DNA from: an uncultured Prevotellaceae bacterium
Lineage (GTDB): Bacteria; Bacteroidota; Bacteroidia; Bacteroidales; Muribaculaceae
NCBI GenBank assembly: GCA_946409635.1
Contig: CAMJXD010000004.1
Location: forward strand, 62,001-126,000
Length of the DNA stretch: 64,000 nt
Direction of reading: 5' to 3'
A program made the position numbers and the translations under genes. The notes below the pieces were generated by a model. That model did no database searches. It was not told the DNA's origin and worked only from the letters and a program-made list of their open reading frames with translations. The stretch's first letter is position 1, and each line of letters begins with the position of its first letter. This document shows positions 25,913 to 36,101 of the stretch, in pieces.

Positions 25913-28900
25913 TTGAAAAGAAAAAAAGCTTTCATATTGGCAATCATTGGCGTCCTCATCGGATTGTGGGCGGGCCATGATTCTGTGCTGGCACAGTATG
26001 TCACCAGCACGTTGCCTCCGCCTCCTCCGCCCCCCGACACACGCCCCAAGGTTCAGCAACAGTTGACACCGTCGCTCGACATGCTGTTTGACGTCCGGCC
26101 CACAACTCCCCGCAATTACGAGGATGTGCAGGGCATGGGCGAATATGCCGCCGACCTGAAAGATCCGTCCAATATCACGTCGGTTGTGGAATTTGACCCC
26201 GAGACGGGATGTTACGTCATCCACACAAGACTCGGCGACTATGACATCGTCACCCCTTATATCATGTCGGCCGACGAGTACAGCAATTCCGATTTCAGGC
26301 GCTCAATGATGGAGTATTATCGCCAAAAGAATGCCGAGAGCGCCCAGAATACCGAGCGTGACCCGTTTAATTTCCTTGACATGCAATTTGGCATGGGACC
26401 ACTGGAGAGCGTGTTTGGCCCTGGTGGTCTGCAACTCAAGACGACCGGTTCGGTCGTTATCAACATGGGTGTCAAGAGCAACTCAACCGATAATCCATCG
26501 CTCTCTGTCTCACAGCGCAAGAAGACCTATTTCGACTTTGAACAGAAGATTCAGGCCAACATCACGGCAAGCGTGGGTGACAAGATGCGCTTCAACATGT
26601 CTTATAATACCGGTGCGACATTTGACTTCGACAGCAAGAACCTAAAACTGGCTTATGAAGGAAAAGAGGATGAGATCATCAAGAATATTGAGGCCGGTAA
26701 TGTGAGCATGACGACGGGTTCGTCGCTCATTCGAGGCAGTGCAGCCCTGTTCGGTATCAAGACCAAGTTGCAGTTTGGCAAACTCACTGCAACGGCTCTC
26801 GTGTCGCAGCAGAACAGTGAAACACAGAACGTGAGCACCCGAGGCGGTTCACAGACCAACGAATTCAGCATTTCGGCCGATAAGTATGACCAGAACCGTA
26901 ACTTCTTCTTGTCTCACTACTTCCGTGACAATTATGACAAGTGGTGCGAGACGTTGCCGACTCCGCAATCAGGAATCCAGATCACTCGCATCGAGGTGTG
27001 GATCACCAACAAGCGCAGTAACCCCAATGAGGCGCGTAATATCATGGGCTTCATGGACCTGGGCGAGAGCGAAGCAAGGCACATCTATAACCCTCACTGG
27101 AAAGGAAAAACTGGTTCATTGCCTGACAATGATGCCAATAACCTGATGGAGGAGATTAAGACCTTGTATCCCGAAGCTCGTTACATGAGCAGCGCATCGG
27201 CAGCACTGGATGACTTTGACGGTGGTACGGAGTATGTGAAAATCGAGAGTGCCCGACTGCTCAGCTCGGCTGAATATACGCTGAATCCCAGTCTGGGCTA
27301 CATCATGCTCAAGACGGCCTTGACCAGTGACGAGATGTTGGGTGTCGCCTATGAGTATACCTGTGACGGCACCATTTATCAGGTGGGCGAATTCTCTAAT
27401 AACGTCTCCTCTACCGACCAGTCGCTTTACGTCAAGTTGCTCAAGGGAACCACGTCGTCGCCTGAAACGCCTTTGTGGGACCTGGCTATGAAAAATGTGT
27501 ATAACCTGGGCGCATATTCGATTCAGAAGAACAATTTCAAGCTCAATATCAAGTATCTGAGTGACACTACCGGTAATGAGTTGGTGTACATCCCGGCCGG
27601 TGCCATCAACGGCAAGCCGCTGTTGCAGGTAATGAACCTCGACCGCCTGGATGCCAACCAGGAACCCAACATCGATGGTCGCTTTGACTTCATTGAGCGC
27701 TACACGATACAATCATCGACCGGTAAGGTGATCTTTCCTGTTGTCGAGCCCTTCGGTGAGCATCTAAGACGACAATTCGGCGATGACGAGATTGCCAAGA
27801 ATTATATTTACACCGAGTTGTATGACTCTACTCTTACGGTAGCCCAACAGTTCAGTGACAAGAACAAGTTTGTCCTCACTGGTGAATATCAGTCGAGTTC
27901 GGGTAGTGTCATCAGGCTCAATGCCACCAATGTTGCCCGTGGATCGGTAGTGGTGACCGCCGGTGGCGTGACCTTGACCGAGAACAGTGACTATACCGTG
28001 GACTACACCATGGGAACCGTGACGATTACCAACCAGAACTACATCGATGCCCAGACTCCCATTAACGTATCTCTTGAGAATCAGTCAGTGTTCAACATGC
28101 AGCGCAAGACACTGCTGGGTCTGGATCTGGATTATGCCTTCAATAAGAACTTCCATGTGGGTGCTACAGTCATGCACTATGGAGAGAAGGCCATCGGCGA
28201 GAAACTCAGTATCGGCAGCGAGTTGGTCAACAACACCATCTGGGGTGCCAATGTGTCATATAATACCCAATTCATGTGGCTCACTAACCTGCTCAACAAG
28301 ATTCCTACCGTTAACGCGGTAGCGCCCTCTTCATTGACCTTCCAGGGTGAGTTCGCGCAATTGATACCCCATCAGGCCAAAACCGGTTCTATCACCGGTA
28401 GTTCCTACATTGATGACTTTGAATCGGCACAGCGCGGTTCCGATCTACGTGCGCCTTACTCATGGTCGCTGGCTTCTAAGCCGGCTAGCGTGCCTTTGTC
28501 TCCCCTCTTTCCTGAGCCAGAGAAAATTGACGACGTGAACTATGGCAAGACGCGTGCTTTGCTGTCGTGGTACTATATCGACAGGTTGTTTACTCAGCGC
28601 AATTCATCTTACGCTCCGGGCTACATCAAGAGTGACCTGGAAGCTTTATCCTACCCCTATGCGCGTGAGGTTGCCTTCAGTGAAGTGTTCCCTGGTCGTG
28701 AGCTCAACTACGGCCAGTCGTCGGTTGTCCAAACCCTTAATCTTTCGTTCTATCCTAGTGAGCGAGGCCCCTATAACGTGGATGCAACGTATGTCGATGA
28801 AGACGGTAAACTGCTCTACCCCGAGAACCGATGGGGAGGCATCATGCGCAAGATTGACGATACCAACTTTGAGCAGTCCAACATCGAGTACATCCAGTTC

Positions 28901-31900
28901 TGGATGCTTGACCCGTTCATGGATAAAGCAAACCTCGGTAACGCTGACGGCGGCTATCTTTATTTCGACCTGGGTGAAGTCAGTGAAGACGTCCTCAGGG
29001 ATGGTAAGAAGAGCTACGAGAACGGTCTGCCCATCAATGGTGACACGACCTTTGTTTCCAACACGGTCTGGGGCAAGGTGTCGACACAGACGTCGTTGAC
29101 CTATGCATTTGACAACACTAATGGTGCACGCATCCTGCAGGATGTGGGCCTGGATGGTCTATCGACCGATGAAGAGAAGACGCACTCGACCTATTCCAAG
29201 TTTGTGAGCGAACTGCGCAATAGCGATAAGCTGTCCGACGCCACCAAGTTGGCCTGGGACCAGGATCCGTTCTCCCCCTTCAATGACCCGGCAAGCGACA
29301 ATTATGCGTTCTATCGTCATAACTACTATGATGCTCAGCGTAGCTCTATTCTCGACCGCTATAAGCACTATAATGGAACTGAAGGCAACTCGTTATCACA
29401 GACCGATGCCGCCGACGGCCAGTACCAGACGTCGCGCTCGACACCCGATGTTGAGGACATCAACCAGGACAACACCCTCAATGAGCATGAACGCTACTTT
29501 GAGTATCGCGTACCGATTCATCCCGACTCGCTCAAGGTGGGTATGTACTTCGTTACCGATAAGCAAATCGCCAATGTTCACACGCGTGATGGTAAGACCC
29601 AGGAGGCGACCTGGTATCAGATCACTATTCCACTGGCCAATTATCAGAAGAAGGTGGGAAGCATCCAGGATTTCTCGTCGATACGCTTCATGCGTATGTA
29701 CATGACCGGTTTCCGTGGGACAACCCACTTGAGATTTGCTTCGCTGGACCTCGTCAAGGGAGAGTGGCGCAACTACAAGTTTAACCTCAACATGCGAGGC
29801 GATCATCCCGCCAACGGAGCAATTAGCATCAACACGGTCAACATTGAAGAGAATGCCTCACGTGAGCCCGTCAACTACGTGCTGCCCCCGGGCCTCTCGC
29901 GTGTCATCAACAGCGGTCAGTCACAGATTATTCAGCGCAACGAGCAGTCTATGCAGCTCAGCGTCGAGAGTCTGGATGCCGGCGACGCGCGCGGTGTCTA
30001 CCGCAATACCGAACTCGACCTGCGCACCTATAAGCGTCTCCAGATGTTTGTTCACAATGAGGCTACTGTCGATAACGAGACCAACCTGCGCAACGGCGAC
30101 GTGTCGTTGTTCGTCCGTCTGGGCTCTGACGTGAAGAATAACTATTATGAGTATGAAATCCCGTTGACCGTGACCCCGGCAGGACGTTATAGTACCAACA
30201 GCTCGACCGACCGTCTCAAGGTGTGGCCCGAGGAGAACATGCTCGATGTCAACCTTGATGTTCTGGTCAATGCCAAGAAGCATCGCAATGCCGACAAGAT
30301 GGCCGGCATTGAAGGAGTGGGCTACTCCAACAGGTATCAGGATGTTGACGACGAACATCCTAACAACAAGGTCTATGTTGTGGGCAATCCTTCGCTCAGC
30401 AAGGTGCGCGTCATGCTCATTGGTGTCCGCAATAATGCCGCTACGACCAAGAGCTGTGTCGTCTGGGTTGATGAGTTGCGCGTCACCGACTTTGATCAAG
30501 AGGGCGGATGGGCAGCCAAGGCTACCATGACCCTCAACATGAGTGACATCGCCACCCTGAACATGGGCTTCCACAAGGAGACGCAGGGCTTTGGCTCGGT
30601 TGACCAAAGCCTGTCTAATCGCCGCCTGGACAACTATAACCAGTATAACATCGCAGTCCAGGCCGATTTGGGACGCTTTATCCCTGAAAAAGTCAAGCTT
30701 CATGCCCCCATCTACTACTCTTATAATAATGAGAAGACAACGCCCCGCTTCAACCCATTGGACCAGGACGTTGAGTTGGATGATGCCATAGCCATCTGTG
30801 AAACTAAGGAGCAGAAGGACAGCGTCATGGAATATGCCGTCACACAGCGCACGACACAGAACTTCTCTATCTCGGGACTGAAGTTTGACGTGAAGACGAT
30901 GAAGAATCCCATGCCCTGGGATCCTGCCAACTTCTCGTTCAGCTACTCGTTCAGTAAGCAGCATCTCAATGACCCCGAGAATGTCTATGAGAACACCAAC
31001 GATTACCGCGGTTCGATGCAGTACAGCTGGACGCCCTATTTCAAACCCTTCAAGCCGTTCTCTCACTTCATCAATGAGAAGAACAAGAACATGAAGTTCT
31101 TCCGTGATTGGGAACTTTCCTGGTTGCCCACCAATGTGGCATTCAGCACCAATATCTCTCGTTACTACTACGAGCAGCAGACGCGCAACGAGACGGGCAT
31201 TGAAGTCGAGTTACCCGTGTCGGTGAGCAAGAACTTCTTGTGGGACCGCCAATTCTCTCTCAGCTGGAATTTCACCAAGTCGTTGTCCGCTACGTTCAAC
31301 AGCAACACTACGGCTCATATCATGGAGCCAGTAGGACAGGTCAACCGCAGGCTCTTCCCTGATGCCTACCGTGACTGGCGTGATTCGGTCATGACCTCGA
31401 TCAAGAATCTGGGAACGCCCTGGTCTTATAATCAGACGTTCACTGCTACCTATAAAGCCCCGTTCAACCAGATTCCCATCTTGAGCTGGATTACGGCTAA
31501 TGCTTCCTACAACTCTACCTATCGGTGGAACCGTGGTGTCACTGTGGCTAATGTTTCGCCTGGTAACGATATCGCTAACCAGACTTCGCGATCGCTCGAT
31601 GGCCGATTCAGCTTTGAACAGTTCTATAGCAAGATACCGTACCTGAAGAAGGTGGACGAGCGCTTCTCAAGCAAGAACACCAAGCGCAACCGTCAGCCGG
31701 CCAAGAAGCCCAAGCCCAAGAAGTATGAGCGCACCCTCAAGCTGAGTCCTGATTCGGCTATCATCATCAATCACAGGATAGGCAACAAGAATGTCAAGGT
31801 GACGGCCAAGACGATCGACGACGCCCCGTTCAAGATTGAGTACAAGGTGAAGGACAAGGACAATGTCGAGATCAAGACCCTGGGTGAAGAAAACCTCAAG

Positions 31901-33373
31901 TTCACCATTACCGAGGTCATTAAGGAAGAAACCCATAACTTCTTCACCGAGGCAGCTCAATATGCCAGCCGTCTCATGATGAGCCTGCGCAACGTGAGTG
32001 TGCGCTACAAGCACACTACCTCGTTGAATATTCCGCAGTTCGTTCCCGAGATTGGTGACATCTTCGGTCAGTCAACTCACTACGATGTGATGGCACCTGG
32101 TCTGGACTTTGCCTTTGGATTTGCCGATGATTCCTATATCACTAGGGCTATGCAACGAGGTTGGCTCAACAAAAACAAGTCGATGATGACCCCGGCCATC
32201 TATTCCAACACCAAGGAATTCAATGCCGAGGTCCAGCTGGAGCCGATTTCTGGCCTGAAGATTACGCTCACGGGTAACCGTACCGACAACCGTACAAACC
32301 AGATTCAGTTCATGTTTGACGACCCGACGGTGCTCTATGGCGGTAGCTATACCAAGACGCATATGGCCCTGCGCACAGCATTCAAGACCTTTAGTGCCGC
32401 TGACAATTATCGCAGTGAGCCATTTGACCAGTTCATGAGCAATATCCCGATTGTGGCCGAGCGCATCCAGCAGCAGTATATGGGAACGACATATCCCAGT
32501 CGTGGCTTCTTGATCGAGAAAGGACTGGCGGGCAACACCTACAGCATCGAGAATGGTGCAGTGAACCCCTCGAGCAGCGATGTGCTGATTCCGGCATTCC
32601 TGGCTGCTTACTCTGGCAAGGATGCATCCAAGATTGACCTGAATCCCTTCCCAGGCTTCAAGTCTATCCTGCCCAACTGGCGAGTGACCTATGATGGCCT
32701 GATGCGCATCCCGTTCTTTAAGAGGGTGTTTAAGAATTTTACCCTCAATCACTCCTATCAGTGTACCTATAGCGTGGGCAGCTACAACTCATTCACTGAT
32801 TGGGTGACGTTAGGCAACGGGCTCGGATTTACGAAGGACGCCGTCAATAATGGCGCTATCCCGTCATCGCCCTACAACATCTCGTCTGTCTCGTTGACCG
32901 AGAAGTTCGGGCCGTTGTTTGGCTTCACGGCGACCTTCCTCAACGACGTGTCGTTCAACATGCAGTATGAGCAGCAACGCACGTTGACGCTGAACTCGGC
33001 GGCCGGTCAGTTGGTTGAGGCTTCCAGCAAGTCGTTTGTTCTGGGTGGCAGCTACAAGATTGCCAATTTCAATCAGATACTGAAGATCAAGTCGATGCAG
33101 CAGAACGTGAACAACGACCTCACGCTCAACCTGAACGTAAAGATGTCGAACAACACGTCGCTGATACGCAAGTTTGAGAACAACACGGCCCAGCCCACCA
33201 ATGGAACGCGCACCTGGAACATCAACTTCACGGCCAATTATGTCGTGAGCAAGCGCATCACGATGGGCGCCTACTATGAGTACCTGTCTAACATGCCGCT
33301 TGTGTCGACCACTTCCTATCCCACCACGAGCAGCAATTATGGCCTGTCCATCAACATGTCACTTGTCAAGTAA
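25913..33373 (+). CDS. sprA: Type IX secretion outer-membrane translocon protein SprA (Sov)
   Basis: A 2486-aa protein forming the giant outer-membrane channel of the type IX secretion system. A signal peptide (AFILAIIGVLIGLWAG) is followed by a proline run (LPPPPPPPDTRP) near residues 35-45. The rest is a long beta-rich body. Recognisable segments are FLDMQFGMGPLESVFGP near 150 and SSYIDDFESAQRGSDLRAP near 835. A lysine-rich stretch lies near 1925. Length matches the family (about 2300-2500 aa). The start is TTG: the frame has a TAA stop at 25895-25897 and the next Met is after the signal peptide. A second type IX-related gene, DUF4835, lies at 52732. Confidence 0.95.
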   Translation: MKRKKAFILAIIGVLIGLWAGHDSVLAQYVTSTLPPPPPPPDTRPKVQQQLTPSLDMLFDVRPTTPRNYEDVQGMGEYAADLKDPSNITSVVEFDPETGCYVIHTRLGDYDIVTPYIMSADEYSNSDFRRSMMEYYRQKNAESAQNTERDPFNFLDMQFGMGPLESVFGPGGLQLKTTGSVVINMGVKSNSTDNPSLSVSQRKKTYFDFEQKIQANITASVGDKMRFNMSYNTGATFDFDSKNLKLAYEGKEDEIIKNIEAGNVSMTTGSSLIRGSAALFGIKTKLQFGKLTATALVSQQNSETQNVSTRGGSQTNEFSISADKYDQNRNFFLSHYFRDNYDKWCETLPTPQSGIQITRIEVWITNKRSNPNEARNIMGFMDLGESEARHIYNPHWKGKTGSLPDNDANNLMEEIKTLYPEARYMSSASAALDDFDGGTEYVKIESARLLSSAEYTLNPSLGYIMLKTALTSDEMLGVAYEYTCDGTIYQVGEFSNNVSSTDQSLYVKLLKGTTSSPETPLWDLAMKNVYNLGAYSIQKNNFKLNIKYLSDTTGNELVYIPAGAINGKPLLQVMNLDRLDANQEPNIDGRFDFIERYTIQSSTGKVIFPVVEPFGEHLRRQFGDDEIAKNYIYTELYDSTLTVAQQFSDKNKFVLTGEYQSSSGSVIRLNATNVARGSVVVTAGGVTLTENSDYTVDYTMGTVTITNQNYIDAQTPINVSLENQSVFNMQRKTLLGLDLDYAFNKNFHVGATVMHYGEKAIGEKLSIGSELVNNTIWGANVSYNTQFMWLTNLLNKIPTVNAVAPSSLTFQGEFAQLIPHQAKTGSITGSSYIDDFESAQRGSDLRAPYSWSLASKPASVPLSPLFPEPEKIDDVNYGKTRALLSWYYIDRLFTQRNSSYAPGYIKSDLEALSYPYAREVAFSEVFPGRELNYGQSSVVQTLNLSFYPSERGPYNVDATYVDEDGKLLYPENRWGGIMRKIDDTNFEQSNIEYIQFWMLDPFMDKANLGNADGGYLYFDLGEVSEDVLRDGKKSYENGLPINGDTTFVSNTVWGKVSTQTSLTYAFDNTNGARILQDVGLDGLSTDEEKTHSTYSKFVSELRNSDKLSDATKLAWDQDPFSPFNDPASDNYAFYRHNYYDAQRSSILDRYKHYNGTEGNSLSQTDAADGQYQTSRSTPDVEDINQDNTLNEHERYFEYRVPIHPDSLKVGMYFVTDKQIANVHTRDGKTQEATWYQITIPLANYQKKVGSIQDFSSIRFMRMYMTGFRGTTHLRFASLDLVKGEWRNYKFNLNMRGDHPANGAISINTVNIEENASREPVNYVLPPGLSRVINSGQSQIIQRNEQSMQLSVESLDAGDARGVYRNTELDLRTYKRLQMFVHNEATVDNETNLRNGDVSLFVRLGSDVKNNYYEYEIPLTVTPAGRYSTNSSTDRLKVWPEENMLDVNLDVLVNAKKHRNADKMAGIEGVGYSNRYQDVDDEHPNNKVYVVGNPSLSKVRVMLIGVRNNAATTKSCVVWVDELRVTDFDQEGGWAAKATMTLNMSDIATLNMGFHKETQGFGSVDQSLSNRRLDNYNQYNIAVQADLGRFIPEKVKLHAPIYYSYNNEKTTPRFNPLDQDVELDDAIAICETKEQKDSVMEYAVTQRTTQNFSISGLKFDVKTMKNPMPWDPANFSFSYSFSKQHLNDPENVYENTNDYRGSMQYSWTPYFKPFKPFSHFINEKNKNMKFFRDWELSWLPTNVAFSTNISRYYYEQQTRNETGIEVELPVSVSKNFLWDRQFSLSWNFTKSLSATFNSNTTAHIMEPVGQVNRRLFPDAYRDWRDSVMTSIKNLGTPWSYNQTFTATYKAPFNQIPILSWITANASYNSTYRWNRGVTVANVSPGNDIANQTSRSLDGRFSFEQFYSKIPYLKKVDERFSSKNTKRNRQPAKKPKPKKYERTLKLSPDSAIIINHRIGNKNVKVTAKTIDDAPFKIEYKVKDKDNVEIKTLGEENLKFTITEVIKEETHNFFTEAAQYASRLMMSLRNVSVRYKHTTSLNIPQFVPEIGDIFGQSTHYDVMAPGLDFAFGFADDSYITRAMQRGWLNKNKSMMTPAIYSNTKEFNAEVQLEPISGLKITLTGNRTDNRTNQIQFMFDDPTVLYGGSYTKTHMALRTAFKTFSAADNYRSEPFDQFMSNIPIVAERIQQQYMGTTYPSRGFLIEKGLAGNTYSIENGAVNPSSSDVLIPAFLAAYSGKDASKIDLNPFPGFKSILPNWRVTYDGLMRIPFFKRVFKNFTLNHSYQCTYSVGSYNSFTDWVTLGNGLGFTKDAVNNGAIPSSPYNISSVSLTEKFGPLFGFTATFLNDVSFNMQYEQQRTLTLNSAAGQLVEASSKSFVLGGSYKIANFNQILKIKSMQQNVNNDLTLNLNVKMSNNTSLIRKFENNTAQPTNGTRTWNINFTANYVVSKRITMGAYYEYLSNMPLVSTTSYPTTSSNYGLSINMSLVK

Positions 33374-33412
33374 AAGAGTCTATTGAACATCCAGTCTTAA
33401 TTATTAGCTGTC

Positions 33413-34570
33413 ATGATACTCAGTCTTGCTGTATACACCGGAACCGCCGCTGCAATGGCAGCACTGGGCTGGCATGTGAGCAAGCGTGAGCAGCGCGTGA
33501 TGGCACAGGGTGGTGCGGAACTGCCGTTCTGGTCATGGGAGATTGTGATGGCGATACTGATCTATGTTGCTGTCTCGTCGGTCAGGTGGCTCACGTCATG
33601 GGACTATAACATGTACTATGGTTACTACGTGAGCATGCAGTCGCTGGGCGAGTATTCGCGTGAAAATTTCGAACCCGGATTTACCTTCATCACCACCATG
33701 ATGGCCAGGGCAGGTTTTCATTTTGCCCTGTATTTCGCCTTGTGGGCGATAGTCCAGATCACGTTGTTGTATTATGCGCTCAGGCATCGCAAGGTGTTGC
33801 TGCCATGGCTGGCGTTGTGCATCTTCTTGGGGCCGTATTACATCTTCTGGATGGGATTTGTGCGTCAGTCGGTGGTTGAATGCCTCTTTGTGTTGATGGT
33901 AGAGCTCATCGTGAGGCGCAAGTTCTGGATCTATCTGCTGCTGTCGTGTGTGGCCATCAGCATTCACAAGATGTGTGTGCTGTTGCTGCCGCTCTACTTG
34001 GTGCCGCTGATCAAGGTTCCCAATGCCAAGCGTTGGATGGCCTTTGGCCTGATTGGCGTTTGCTTCGTGCTTGGCTCATTTCCACAGTGGATTCAATGGA
34101 TCTTTGACCGCTTGGGCTCACTTGCCGATGTCCTGGGCTATGGACACTACTATCGCCTGTTCATGAGTCACAACCTGGAATATGCCTTCAGGAATGTGAT
34201 GGGCCCGGCACGGTTGTGCCCATTGTTGACTTGCCTTCTCATCGTGTGGTATTATCCCGCCATCAGGCAGATGTTCCCCGCCGACCGTTGCCTGCCTGCA
34301 CTGTTCCGTTTCACGGTGGTGTACATGGCCTATATCAATCTGTTTGCCAACACGACCCAGTACCTGACACGCCCCGGTGAACTGATGCGTAGTTGCTTCC
34401 TGGTGATGGTGTGTTTCTTGTTGCACTTCCTGTGGCAGCAGCGCAAGTGGCTTCCACTGGCGGCGGCCGCATTCTTTAACTTCTACTACGTCTACTACGA
34501 GATCGCCAAGGCATGGATCAGTCCTGCGAGCATCTATACTCCGGAGCTGTATCACACATTCCTGTTCTGA
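33413..34570 (+). CDS. EpsG-like polytopic membrane protein
   Basis: A 385-aa inner-membrane protein with about nine to eleven hydrophobic segments, beginning MILSLAVYTGTAAAMAALGW. The pattern SSVRWLTSWDYNMYYGYY followed by EPGFTFITTMMA and YYIFWMGFVRQSVVECLF fits EpsG family proteins, which take part in polysaccharide polymerisation. No other polysaccharide gene is nearby, so the substrate is unknown. It follows sprA by 39 bp and precedes a strong terminator. Confidence 0.75.
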   Translation: MILSLAVYTGTAAAMAALGWHVSKREQRVMAQGGAELPFWSWEIVMAILIYVAVSSVRWLTSWDYNMYYGYYVSMQSLGEYSRENFEPGFTFITTMMARAGFHFALYFALWAIVQITLLYYALRHRKVLLPWLALCIFLGPYYIFWMGFVRQSVVECLFVLMVELIVRRKFWIYLLLSCVAISIHKMCVLLLPLYLVPLIKVPNAKRWMAFGLIGVCFVLGSFPQWIQWIFDRLGSLADVLGYGHYYRLFMSHNLEYAFRNVMGPARLCPLLTCLLIVWYYPAIRQMFPADRCLPALFRFTVVYMAYINLFANTTQYLTRPGELMRSCFLVMVCFLLHFLWQQRKWLPLAAAAFFNFYYVYYEIAKAWISPASIYTPELYHTFLF

Positions 34571-34589
34571 TGTGATTTCACTGCATACG

Positions 34590-34624
34590 ACAGAACCCGC
34601 CATTATTGTAATGGCGGGTTCTGT
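34590..34624. terminator. Bidirectional terminator, perfect 16-bp stem
   Basis: ACAGAACCCGCCATTA (34590-34605) and its exact reverse complement (34609-34624) enclose TTG. It lies between the convergent EpsG-like and nitroreductase genes. There is no long T-run on either side, but the stem is strong. Confidence 0.8.
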
Positions 34625-34651
34625 GATTAGCGTTGAAGCCGCAGTCGATGA

Positions 34652-35287
34652 TTACTGCTTCTTGCCCCCAAATGTGTTGTAGCTGATGTTTTCCTGCTTG
34701 AACTTATCCTTGGGAGCGGGAGCCTCGTCGGGATATCCAACGCGGACAACAGCCAGCGGGATGATGTTGGTCGGGCAATTGAGCACGTTGGCCACTTCGG
34801 CTGCGCGTTCCATAGCGGGATAACAACCGGTCCACACGGCGCCCAGGCCCTGGGCATGGGCTGCAAGCAGCAGATTCTCGGTCGCAGCCGACACGTCCTG
34901 GATCCAGAATTCGGGCAACTTGCCCTTGCCGTCGGGCATGGTCGTCTTGTCGGTATCGCCACACACGGCAATGAGCAGGGGCGTATTGGTGGGCTGTTGA
35001 CCAGACAGCAGATCGATGGTCTTCTTGTCGTCAATGACAATGAAGTGCCAGGGCTGCAGGTTCACGGCGGTGGGCGCAGCCATGGCCGCCTTGAGCATGA
35101 TGTCGATCTTCTCTTGTTCGACAGGCTGACTCTTGAACTGTCGGATGCTCGTGCGCGTCATGATGTTCTCGATAGCGGCATTGCTACTGGACGCGGTGTC
35201 GGTGGTTTCGGGCTTTGTGTTGCCCTGCTGGTTGCAGGCGCTGAGTGTGAGCAGAGCGACGGCGATGGCTAGAATTGACTTTTTCAT
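34652..35287 (-). CDS. Nitroreductase-family lipoprotein
   Basis: A 211-aa FMN-dependent nitroreductase-like protein. It begins MKKSILAIAVALLTLSACNQQ with a lipobox (LSAC), so it should be a periplasmic lipoprotein, unusual for this mostly cytosolic family. Family features are the N-terminal MTRTSIRQFKSQPVE, AAPTAVNLQPWHFIVI (FMN site) and ENLLLAAHAQGLGAVWTG. The longer frame starting at 35389 was rejected because the TATCTTTG promoter element (35337-35344) lies inside it. Substrate unknown. Confidence 0.88.
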   Translation of the reverse strand: MKKSILAIAVALLTLSACNQQGNTKPETTDTASSSNAAIENIMTRTSIRQFKSQPVEQEKIDIMLKAAMAAPTAVNLQPWHFIVIDDKKTIDLLSGQQPTNTPLLIAVCGDTDKTTMPDGKGKLPEFWIQDVSAATENLLLAAHAQGLGAVWTGCYPAMERAAEVANVLNCPTNIIPLAVVRVGYPDEAPAPKDKFKQENISYNTFGGKKQ

Positions 35288-35336
35288 TAGAATAATACTA
35301 ATGTTGATTGGGTGAATAATTTTGAAAATCTGGTCG

Positions 35337-35344
35337 CAAAGATA
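35337..35344 (-). promoter_or_regulatory. Predicted -7 element for the nitroreductase gene
   Basis: Reads TATCTTTG on the minus strand, 50 bp upstream of the chosen start. Confidence 0.5.
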
Positions 35345-35415
35345 TGGATTTTCTTGTGTAAAATCAATGTTTAGGCATAGTTTTTGCAAGGCAGAATTTA
35401 ATTAGTCAAATTGAG

Positions 35416-35445
35416 TTTGTATTTGTAAATATTTTACTATCTTTG
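35416..35445 (+). promoter_or_regulatory. Predicted promoter (TTTG, 18 bp, TATCTTTG) for the Yip1-like gene
   Basis: The best match to both Bacteroidetes promoter elements in the window: TTTG at 35416-35419 and TATCTTTG at 35438-35445. It is 87 bp upstream of the chosen start, and smpB probably depends on it as well. Confidence 0.65.
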
Positions 35446-35532
35446 CACCCGCAAATTTTGTGCAGTGCAACTGAGGTGTTGATAATCCAGTGGCATCTCG
35501 GGGGATGGTGGCAAAAGTCAAGTTATTTTATT

Positions 35533-36081
35533 ATGAGCATTTGGCATAACATATTCTGTGTGATTACTTCTCCGCGCTATGGCTGGGAGGTCATTAACGA
35601 GTCCAATATATCGACTACCAAGGTGTGGTATGGAACTTATGTGCCCTTGTTGGTCGTGCTGGCGCTCTCGTGCTTTGTGCCCATGATCTATGACCGCACA
35701 ATCAGCTTCAGCTCGTCGTTGCTGACAGCCATCGTGATGACGTCGTCATACTACATCGGCTATTATGCCATATTGTACCTGCTCAGCAGCTTTTATCCTG
35801 AGTTGGTCAAGACCGAGGGCGCTCGTGCACGATTGAACGATTTCATCCTCTATAACTTGATTTTTCTGGTGCTGCTGATGATCTTGCGCAATCTCTTGCC
35901 CGACGATTTCACGCCGGTGCTGTTCCTGATGCTCTACCTGCCCTGGATGGTGTATCGCGGCACCGACCACCTGTTTGTCAAGAAGGAAAAGATGGCCCGT
36001 TTTGTTGCTGTATCATCGGTGTTGTTGCTCGTTTTGCCCATCACGCTCCAGATTTTCCTGGATTTATGCACTATCAAGTGA
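35533..36081 (+). CDS. Yip1-like integral membrane protein
   Basis: A 182-aa membrane protein beginning MSIWHNIFCVITSPRYGWEVI, an opening typical of Bacteroidetes Yip1-domain proteins. It has about five hydrophobic segments, for example YVPLLVVLALSCFVPMIY and FILYNLIFLVLLMILR. The frame could open at 35443, but that position is inside the predicted promoter, so 35533 is preferred. Function unknown. smpB follows 20 bp downstream. Confidence 0.78.
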   Translation: MSIWHNIFCVITSPRYGWEVINESNISTTKVWYGTYVPLLVVLALSCFVPMIYDRTISFSSSLLTAIVMTSSYYIGYYAILYLLSSFYPELVKTEGARARLNDFILYNLIFLVLLMILRNLLPDDFTPVLFLMLYLPWMVYRGTDHLFVKKEKMARFVAVSSVLLLVLPITLQIFLDLCTIK

Positions 36082-36101
36082 CTTAAAACTATCTATCGGC
36101 T

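Noticed and set aside
29921-31066. A 381-codon minus-strand frame inside sprA
   Set aside because: It is a shadow of sprA with no start signal or recognisable motif.
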